DNA of 56,380 nucleotides from Betaproteobacteria bacterium. GTDB lineage: Bacteria > Pseudomonadota > Gammaproteobacteria > Burkholderiales > SG8-41. The stretch lies in NCBI GenBank assembly GCA_021730905.1, contig JAKFYK010000094.1, forward strand, positions 3,834 through 60,213. Direction: 5' to 3'. A program made the position numbers and the translations under genes. Below the pieces are notes generated by a model. The model was not told where the DNA came from. It saw only the letters and a list, made by a program, of their open reading frames with translations, and did no database searches. Positions 50,648 through 56,380 of the stretch are shown one piece after another. Each line of letters begins with the position of its first letter. Position 1 is the first letter of the stretch.

Positions 50648-52294
50648 TTAGCTTCCGCGCACATCCGCAAGCACCAGGTCGGACGCCTTCTCGCCGATCA
50701 TGATCGACGGCGCATTGGTGTTGGAGGCCACCATGGTCGGCATGATAGCCGCGTCGCACACGCGCAGCCCTTCGATGCCATGCACTTTGAGCTTCGCATC
50801 GACTACGGCCCGTTCATCTAGGCCCATGCGACAGGTGCCGATCGGATGGTAGGAGGTCTGCCCCGTGGCGCGGGCATGGTCCAGCAGCGCTTCGTCGTTT
50901 GCAGCGTCCGGTCCCGGCCGTGTTTCGCGCACGATGTGCTGCGCCAGGGCCGGCTGCGCTGCGATCTTGCGGATCATGCGCAGAGCCGCCACGATGGTAC
51001 GTATGTCGTGCTCCGCCGACAGATAGTTTGCGCGGATCTCGGGCGGTTCGCCGGCCTCGCGGCCCTTGATGTGCACCGAGCCTTGCGACTCCGGACGCAG
51101 AACATAGCAGCCAATCGAGAAGCCCGGATACGGGTCCAGTCCCATGCGCTCCGCGATGGAGCGCGCGCCCGCGCGCCCGCCATAGTGGCTGCTGGCCATC
51201 GACAACTGGTGCAACTGCATCTTGATGTCGGGCCGCGTCAATTCGGGGTTGCTGCGCGCGATCGCCATGGTGGTGGCCGATGATGTGCTCATCAGCCCGC
51301 GGCCCAGAAACAGCCAGCGCGCGCCCATCTTCGCCTTGAGCAGCGGATTGCGCAGGATGGTATTGAGCGTAATGTTGAGATTCGTTTCGAAGCCGAGCCG
51401 CACGTGCAGATGATCGCGCAGGTTCTCGCCGACGCCAGGCAGGTGATGCACCACCTTGACGCCGGCGCGCTTGAGCACCTCACCGTTACCGATGCCGGAA
51501 AGTTCCAACAGTTGCGGTGACTGCACAGCACCGGCGCAGAGCAGCACCTCGCGGCGTGCCCGTACGGTGATCTCCTGCCCGCCCTTGCGGTACACCAGGC
51601 CCACTGCACGGCGGCCGTCGAGCAGCACGCGCTGCGTCAGCGCGCCGGTTTCAACTTTCAGGTTGGGCCGGCTCATCGCCGGCCGCAGATAGTTATCGCC
51701 GGTGTGGCGCCGGAAACCGCGCCGCGTGTTGTACTGCAGGTAGCTCACGCCTTCGAAGCGTGGACCGTTGTAGTCCTCGACCGCAGGCACGCCGGCCTGC
51801 TGCGCGCCTTGTATGAAGCCCTGCGACAGCGGATCGCGGTCGAGATAGCGGGTGATATGCATCGGCCCGTCATGCCCGCGGTAGCGCGGATCGCCCTGCG
51901 CGAAACTTTCCATGCGCTTCAGGTAAGGAAGTATGTCGCTGCTGCCCCAGCCCGGGTTGCCGAGGTGCTCCCAGTTGTCGAGTTCGAGCGGATCGCCGCG
52001 CACCCAGATCATGCCGTTCACCGCACTGGAACCGCCCAGCGCGCGCCCGCGCGGCCAAAAGATGCTGCGCCCGCCCACCTTTTCATCAGGCTGCGTCTGG
52101 AAACGCCAGATCGCACGCTCGCCGGTAAGGATGTGCGCAATGCCGGCCGGTATGCGTATCCACATCCAGCGGTCGTCCTCGCCGGCCTCGAGCAGCAGCA
52201 CACGGTGTTCGCCGGAGGCACTGAGTCGATTGGCAAGCACACAGCCGGCCGAACCTGCGCCGACGATGATGTAGTCGTATTCTGAAGGTGTCAT
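50648..52294 (-). CDS. GMC oxidoreductase, choline-dehydrogenase-like
   Basis: 548-aa FAD alcohol dehydrogenase. The N-terminal FAD fold YIIVGAGSAGCVLANRLS is complete. GRALGGSSAVNGMIWVRGDP and AGAVQSPQLLELSGIGN are GMC signatures 1 and 2, and SYHPIGTCRMG carries the catalytic His. Length is standard. It precedes a Bug gene and aldolase on the same strand and lies beside a choline-sulfatase-like enzyme two genes on. The alcohol oxidised is unknown, and choline itself is not established. Confidence 0.93.
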   Translation of the reverse strand: MTPSEYDYIIVGAGSAGCVLANRLSASGEHRVLLLEAGEDDRWMWIRIPAGIAHILTGERAIWRFQTQPDEKVGGRSIFWPRGRALGGSSAVNGMIWVRGDPLELDNWEHLGNPGWGSSDILPYLKRMESFAQGDPRYRGHDGPMHITRYLDRDPLSQGFIQGAQQAGVPAVEDYNGPRFEGVSYLQYNTRRGFRRHTGDNYLRPAMSRPNLKVETGALTQRVLLDGRRAVGLVYRKGGQEITVRARREVLLCAGAVQSPQLLELSGIGNGEVLKRAGVKVVHHLPGVGENLRDHLHVRLGFETNLNITLNTILRNPLLKAKMGARWLFLGRGLMSTSSATTMAIARSNPELTRPDIKMQLHQLSMASSHYGGRAGARSIAERMGLDPYPGFSIGCYVLRPESQGSVHIKGREAGEPPEIRANYLSAEHDIRTIVAALRMIRKIAAQPALAQHIVRETRPGPDAANDEALLDHARATGQTSYHPIGTCRMGLDERAVVDAKLKVHGIEGLRVCDAAIMPTMVASNTNAPSIMIGEKASDLVLADVRGS

Positions 52295-52396
52295 CTAGTG
52301 TCCTGCATGCAATGATGCAGAGGGGAGGATACCAGTGGCTGGTCATGGTCGGGAAGCGACCTTGCCGATCAGCCGTTCGGTGCAGAGTGAACGGAA

Positions 52397-53581
52397 TCAG
52401 AATTTTGCGGATTTACTCTGACGCAGCAATTGCATGCCGACCAGCAGCGCCGGCACACCGCAAATGATGAATCCGATACCGTAGCTGCCGGTCACGTCAA
52501 GCAGACCTGAATACATCAGCGGCAAGGCCAACGCGCCGACCTGCCCAAAGGAGAGCACGCCACCGGTGACGCCGCCGCGCATGTCCTCGGGCGCCGCGCG
52601 CGCGGTTTCGGCCAAAAGAATGCCGTGCCAGGAGAGCGCCGTGGCACTGAGCACGCAGGCGATGAGGCCGACCAGCAGCGTCGGCCAGCCTGCGTCGCAC
52701 AGGGCGAGGAGTGCTACGCTGCCGGCCATGCCGAGGGCAAGCCCCGCCATCATCCGGCGCGGGGAAATATGGGTGCTGCCGAGCCAGCCCCAAAGAACGC
52801 GGCCCGGCACGGCAACCGCTACTGCCACGGAAAAAACAAAGCCCGCGGCCACGGGCGTGTAGCCGATTGTCGTCAGGTAGACGACGAAATATGCCGTGAT
52901 GGTCGCCTGCAGGCCGTTAAAGGCAAGGCACGCGAAGGACAAGGCGCGAAGATTGGGTGTGGCAAGCACCGCGGTCAAAGTCGACTTGAAATCCGACAAG
53001 CGGAAGGTGCGCGTCGGTACCCGGTCGGTATCGAAAATTTTACACAAGGGCTGCAGCATCAGGGCGAACACGATGCACGCTGCAGCGCTCAACAGCATGG
53101 TAAAACGCCAGTCCTTCCACTCAGTCAACAGCGGACCGAGCGCCCCGGCCAGAAGCAGGCCGGCCGGCACCGCTGTCTGCTTGATGGAGAACACCAGCGG
53201 CAAGTACTGCGGTGACGAGACGCGGCTCAACAGATGCGAACTGGCCGGTGTGGACACGGCTCCGCCACCCCCGCAAATGATCGCGGACAAGACAAGCGCC
53301 AGTGGCGTTCCCAATGCCGCCAATGCGGTGCCAGCCGCCACCATGACCAGGGAGAGCTGGCTCATGCGCATGGCGCCATGACGCACGATGAAACTGCCGC
53401 AACCGAGCTGAGCGACGAGCGAAGCAGCGGCTGTCAAAGCAAAATAGATGCCGATCCAGGCCGGATCGATGCGCAGATCCGCGATAATCGCCGGCGCGAT
53501 CACTGCGGGCAGGGCTCTGCCGAGCGCGATGAAGGTCTGCTGCTGGAACATCGCCCCGAGGGCAAGCAAGAGATGATTCAC
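52397..53581 (-). CDS. MFS transporter
   Basis: 394 aa from a GTG start, with about twelve hydrophobic segments, the usual MFS size. Residues such as IIADLRIDPAWIGIYFALTAAASLVAQLGCG (TM1-TM2, seen in part) and VLSAIICGGGGAVSTPASSHLLSR suggest the aromatic- or oxalate/nitrate-type families, but the solute is not predictable. It may be of the same transcript as the GMC gene, 103 bases downstream. Decayed Bug sequence lies just upstream, where a second uptake system may have been lost. Confidence 0.9.
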   Translation of the reverse strand: MNHLLLALGAMFQQQTFIALGRALPAVIAPAIIADLRIDPAWIGIYFALTAAASLVAQLGCGSFIVRHGAMRMSQLSLVMVAAGTALAALGTPLALVLSAIICGGGGAVSTPASSHLLSRVSSPQYLPLVFSIKQTAVPAGLLLAGALGPLLTEWKDWRFTMLLSAAACIVFALMLQPLCKIFDTDRVPTRTFRLSDFKSTLTAVLATPNLRALSFACLAFNGLQATITAYFVVYLTTIGYTPVAAGFVFSVAVAVAVPGRVLWGWLGSTHISPRRMMAGLALGMAGSVALLALCDAGWPTLLVGLIACVLSATALSWHGILLAETARAAPEDMRGGVTGGVLSFGQVGALALPLMYSGLLDVTGSYGIGFIICGVPALLVGMQLLRQSKSAKF

Positions 53582-53640
53582 GAGATAGTGGACTTCCCTG
53601 ATTTCGGCACGATGCAGGGACTATAGCAAGTTGCTGTCCG

Positions 53641-53760
53641 CTACTGTTGCGCGATACCGACGTCTTTGGTGACGCGTGCCCAACGTGCAGTCTTTGAGCG
53701 TATGCCCAGCTTACCCGGGGTGGTTTTGCCACAGGCGATGAACGCCTGGACCGTGCGTGA
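53641..53760 (-). pseudogene. Remnant of a TctC/Bug gene, C-terminal end only
   Basis: The minus frame ending at TAG 53641-53643 reads VQAFIACGKTTPGKLG then IRSKTARWARVTKDVGIAQQ. This is the C-terminal helix block of Bug proteins (compare SETAKWAKVVKTAGIKID at 37.7 kb). Only about 39 residues remain. It abuts a second remnant at 53764. Confidence 0.65.
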
Positions 53761-53763
53761 TCT

Positions 53764-53914
53764 TCATTCGATACAGATATTTGCGTCCGCGATGATCTTC
53801 ACGTAACACGCCGTGTCAGCCTTCGACAAAGCACGCCGGTCTCACGGGATATGTGCCCTGATATTGCACTGCCGTTGCGGCAACACTCAATATAAAGCAG
53901 GCGAGAATACGTAT
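53764..53914 (-). pseudogene. Remnant of a TctC/Bug gene, signal peptide joined to C-terminal tail
   Basis: One minus frame (53816-53914) reads IRILACFILSVAATAVQ followed by YQGTYPVRP, a Bug signal peptide and first strand, then stops. An overlapping frame (53764-53841) reads ALSKADTACYVKIIADAN then ICIE and TGA, a Bug C-terminal tail. The roughly 280-residue middle is missing, so the gene has been internally deleted. It lies in the 407-base gap between the MFS transporter and amidohydrolase genes. No start codon with a ribosome site was found. Confidence 0.65.
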
Positions 53915-53988
53915 CGCGACTTTGCAGGACTCGTCGGCCTGATCAACCCGTTAGTGAGTTGCCCCAATGTGCGATGCAAGCTGCGCGT

Positions 53989-55137
53989 CTACGTGTTAGA
54001 CAATCCGTAAAACGCCATGGCGTTCTCGCAGACGATCTTGTTGCGCACACGTTCGGGCAGGTGGCCGAACTGCTTCTGGATGTACTCCTGCGAATCCGGC
54101 CATACGCCGTCGGGATGAGGGAAATCCGAACCCCACATCACTGTCTCTTCGCCCATCCGGTGCAACAGCTCCACGCCCACCTCGTCGACCTGAAAGGTGG
54201 CGCGGCACTGTCGCTTCCAGTAGTCGCTGGGTTTCATCGAGAGCGCCAGATCGTTGTGAAACTGATCCTCGTACTCGTAGTCCATGCGGTCCAGGATGTA
54301 GGGAATCCAGCCGATGCCGCTTTCGCCCAGCACGATACGGATGTTGGGGTAGCGCTCCAGCACACCGCCGTAAATCACCGCCATCAGGAACTGTGCGGTC
54401 ACGAGCTGGAAGCCGGTGATGCTGCACGCGGAAGCCGCGCGCTGCGCACGAAACGGCAGATGATCTCGCGGCGCGACTTTGCCGCCGCCGGTGGTGTGAA
54501 AGTGCATGGGCATTGCGACGTCGTTGACGGCCTGCCACAACGGCTCCCACTGCGGATCGTACAGCGGCACCATGTCGGGCGAGGTGGCGAATTCGAGTCC
54601 CTTTAGCCCCAGCTTGGCGGCGCGGCGCACTTCAGCCACCGCTGCGTCGCGATCGAAAGGCGTGAGCGATCCCAGTCCGATGAATCGATCGGGCGCGTGT
54701 TTGCAGAACTCCGCGAGCCACGCATTGTAAATCTGGTACATCTCGATAGCCGCCTCGGGATCATTGAGCCGGTTGCCGGCGCCGAGTATGCCGTACAGCA
54801 CTTCCGCCTGAACGCCGTCGCGGTCCTGATCCTTCAGACGCAGTCTGGGATCAGTGAGGCGGCGAATACCTTTGCTGCCATCCTCGAACAGTCCCTCGGC
54901 AGCCATGCGATCCGAGCGATGAATCTGGCCCGGCACGTACTTGCGTCCGGCGGAGCCCATGCCGTTCATCAGCCCGAATCTGGCCCCGCGTTTACTGACC
55001 CATACCTTGCCGTCGGGCCCATCGGTCACATAGGGCATGCGATCCTTCATCGCTTGCGAGGCATTGGCTGTAAACAAATCCGGCGGCAGCCAGATGAGGT
55101 CGAGATGACAGTCCGCGGAAATCACTTGGTATTGCAT
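53989..55137 (-). CDS. Amidohydrolase family protein (ACMSD-like)
   Basis: 382 aa TIM-barrel metal enzyme with GGAGG before the ATG. SADCHLDLIWLP carries the strand-1 His pair region, FHTTGGGKVAPRDH a middle His, GESGIGWIPYILDRMDYEYEDQF the family's Arg/Asp region, and MWGSDFPHPDGVWPDS the catalytic Asp. Members hydrolyse or decarboxylate aromatic and related acids (2-amino-3-carboxymuconate semialdehyde decarboxylase type). The nearest upstream gene on this strand is a quinone oxidoreductase, 80 bases away, so joint transcription is possible. Substrate unknown. Confidence 0.91.
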   Translation of the reverse strand: MQYQVISADCHLDLIWLPPDLFTANASQAMKDRMPYVTDGPDGKVWVSKRGARFGLMNGMGSAGRKYVPGQIHRSDRMAAEGLFEDGSKGIRRLTDPRLRLKDQDRDGVQAEVLYGILGAGNRLNDPEAAIEMYQIYNAWLAEFCKHAPDRFIGLGSLTPFDRDAAVAEVRRAAKLGLKGLEFATSPDMVPLYDPQWEPLWQAVNDVAMPMHFHTTGGGKVAPRDHLPFRAQRAASACSITGFQLVTAQFLMAVIYGGVLERYPNIRIVLGESGIGWIPYILDRMDYEYEDQFHNDLALSMKPSDYWKRQCRATFQVDEVGVELLHRMGEETVMWGSDFPHPDGVWPDSQEYIQKQFGHLPERVRNKIVCENAMAFYGLSNT

Positions 55138-55217
55138 CGGCGTCCTCCATCAAAGAAAGAGAAACATCTTGTAGCAGGCCAGACAAGATACCACTCGTCC
55201 ACACGCTTGCAAGCTGC

Positions 55218-56192
55218 CTAACTGACAAGCACAACCTTGCCGATGACGGTTCGATCAATTACTGCCTGCAACGCCTCTGCCGCCTGATCGAGGCGGAGCC
55301 GATGTGAAATGCGCGGCCTCAGCTTTCCCTGCCTCGCCAGTTCCACAATGGCCTTCATATTGGCAAGCGCCAGCGTGGGGTTGGCTTCGTTCAGTCCGCC
55401 GATGCGCACGCCGATGGCGTCTATGCCTTTGATCAACAGGTAGTTGCTTTTGATATTGGATGGACTGCCACCGAGGAAACCGAGGATCAGCAGCCGCCCG
55501 CCCCAGGCGAGGCAGCGCAGCGACTCATCCGCCACCTTGTCGCCGATGGGGTCGTAGACGATGTCCACGCCCCGGCCGCCGGTCAGTTCCTTCACCTTGT
55601 CCATGAATCCGCCGCGGTACTCGATCGCGTGATCTGCTCCTTCTTCCAGGCACGCCGCGCGCTTCGCTTCGGTACTGGCGGTGGCGATCACCCTGGCGCC
55701 GAACAGTTTCGCTACCTGGATGGCTGCAATGCCGATACCGCCGGCCGCGCCGTGAACGAGCACCCATTCGCCCGCGGCCATGCGGCCACGCTGCAACAGC
55801 GCGTGGTAGGCAGTCGCGTAGGCACTGCGGAACACGCCGGCATGCTCCATGCTCATTCCATCCGGGATTTTGTCGCACAGTGCCGCTTTTGCATTTCCGA
55901 GTTCAGCGCAGGCCCCGAGTGTGTGGCGGCTCATGACCCGGTCGCCGACACTGAAATCAGCGACGCCCACGCCAACGGCGGTGACCACCCCGGCGGCTTC
56001 CCCGCCCGGGATGAAAGGAGGGTCGGGCCGGAACTGATATTTTCCGGCGAGCATCAGCACATCGACATACTGGATGCCGCGTGCGCCTATTCGTACCTGG
56101 ATCTCACCCGGACCGGGCGGCGGCGGATCAGGCAAATCCCGTAACGCCAATACCTCCGGCCTGCCGAATGATTCACAAACCATCGCTTTCAT
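55218..56192 (-). CDS. NADPH:quinone oxidoreductase (zinc-independent MDR family)
   Basis: 324-aa medium-chain reductase with an N-terminal GroES-like half and a Rossmann half. PGEIQVRIGARGIQYVDVLMLAGKY, PPFIPGGEAAGVVTAVG, WVLVHGAAGGIGIAAIQVAK (nucleotide site), TGGRGVDIVYDPIGDKV and ISHRLRLDQAAEALQAV are the family blocks. No zinc-binding Cys cluster is seen. It reduces quinones or enoyl compounds with NADPH. Two inverted repeats lie upstream (56223-56299). It may share a transcript with the amidohydrolase. Confidence 0.93.
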   Translation of the reverse strand: MKAMVCESFGRPEVLALRDLPDPPPPGPGEIQVRIGARGIQYVDVLMLAGKYQFRPDPPFIPGGEAAGVVTAVGVGVADFSVGDRVMSRHTLGACAELGNAKAALCDKIPDGMSMEHAGVFRSAYATAYHALLQRGRMAAGEWVLVHGAAGGIGIAAIQVAKLFGARVIATASTEAKRAACLEEGADHAIEYRGGFMDKVKELTGGRGVDIVYDPIGDKVADESLRCLAWGGRLLILGFLGGSPSNIKSNYLLIKGIDAIGVRIGGLNEANPTLALANMKAIVELARQGKLRPRISHRLRLDQAAEALQAVIDRTVIGKVVLVS

Positions 56193-56222
56193 GGATGCAC
56201 CTTTTGCTTGGAAGCATCTTCT

Positions 56223-56238
56223 CCAGAAAATTTTCTGG
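56223..56238. promoter_or_regulatory. 16-bp perfect palindrome upstream of the quinone reductase
   Basis: CCAGAAAATTTTCTGG, self-complementary without mismatch, 31-46 bases upstream of the ATG at 56192. A dimeric repressor operator is plausible; no regulator gene is in view. Confidence 0.45.
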
Positions 56239-56258
56239 GGGACGCTATCTGTGGATAC

Positions 56259-56299
56259 ACGGTAAAAATCCTTGATCGAAATAAGCAGGATTTTACCGT
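56259..56299. promoter_or_regulatory. Imperfect inverted repeat at the window's right end
   Basis: ACGGTAAAAATCC (56259-56271) and GGATTTTACCGT (56288-56299) pair with one bulged A around a 16-nt spacer. It could form a hairpin or bind a regulator. The remaining DNA to 56380 shows no supported gene. Confidence 0.4.
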
Positions 56300-56380
56300 C
56301 GAAGGTGGCTTCAATCGAACTTGGACGGCGTTGAGACGTCTTTCATTAGTCAGCACATGACACAACCTGCAAGGGCGGGT

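Noticed and set aside
53813..54010. Small + strand frame in the gap before the amidohydrolase
   Set aside because: The opposite strand holds recognisable Bug fragments, and this frame has no ribosome site or domain.
1..56380. Search for CRISPR arrays, insertion sequences, phage genes and riboswitches
   Set aside because: No regularly spaced repeats, transposase or integrase motifs, capsid genes or familiar riboswitch cores were recognised by eye.

Overview
The window reads as a GC-rich betaproteobacterial chromosome segment, most likely order Burkholderiales. The evidence is the coding style and, above all, twelve intact tripartite-tricarboxylate-transporter (TctC/Bug) periplasmic binding proteins plus two decayed ones, with no TctA or TctB membrane partner in view. 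That Bug expansion is a hallmark of Bordetella/Cupriavidus-like lineages. No phage genes, insertion sequences, CRISPR arrays or rRNA were found. One tRNA (Thr, anticodon CGT) is present.

Layout. 1-4.4 kb: a 5'-truncated class III CoA-transferase, two tandem Bug genes, a carboxymuconolactone-decarboxylase-like protein and a DUF1993 protein. 4.6-7.6 kb: the housekeeping block (orotate phosphoribosyltransferase, dihydroorotate dehydrogenase, tRNA-Thr, a YcgR-like PilZ protein). 7.7-9.7 kb: an SDR protein with a non-standard active site and a DegP-like protein without its catalytic triad. 9.8-14.2 kb: a leftward run Bug > acyl-CoA dehydrogenase > enoyl-CoA hydratase > MmgE/PrpD, which looks like an acyl-CoA catabolic operon with its own solute receptor. 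14.3-22.3 kb: a rightward nitrogen-acquisition region (alpha/beta hydrolase, amidase, allophanate hydrolase, formamidase-like hydrolase, NitT/TauT-type ABC transporter). Two sigma-54 promoters lie in it, and tandem NtrC-like sites precede the transporter promoter. 22.3-29.4 kb: an ADP-ribosylglycohydrolase-like protein, a DUF3500 lipoprotein, a Bug gene, an acyl-CoA ligase, and a sugar-dehydrogenase-like propeller with a dihaem cytochrome c. 29.5-42 kb: enolase-superfamily dehydratase, Gfo/Idh/MocA oxidoreductase, cyclase-family hydrolase, seven more Bug genes (29.5, 32.9, 35.7, 36.8, 37.8 and 40.8 kb here, and 45.3 kb beyond) and a chemoreceptor missing its first membrane helix. 41.8-53.6 kb: a GMC/gluconate-dehydrogenase-like pair with an alpha/beta hydrolase, a Bug > ComA-like > sulfatase > aldolase series, another Bug > choline-dehydrogenase-like GMC enzyme, and an MFS transporter. 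53.6-53.9 kb: two Bug gene remnants. 54-56.2 kb: an amidohydrolase and a quinone oxidoreductase.

How the genes fit together. Most of the window is small catabolic cassettes, each pairing a Bug receptor with one or a few enzymes for organic acids, acyl-CoA esters, amides, sugar acids or sulfate/sulfonate compounds. The coherent regulatory story is the 14-22 kb block, which looks like an NtrC/sigma-54 nitrogen-scavenging unit. A second theme is short repeated DNA: an AT-rich 14-18 nt motif (TAAGTATTTGTTTT core) recurs at gene edges, and a REP-like element (TTCGACAAGCTCA) occurs once as a full inverted repeat and once, in part, inside a Bug coding sequence. All functional names come from reading motifs by eye. 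No database search was run.
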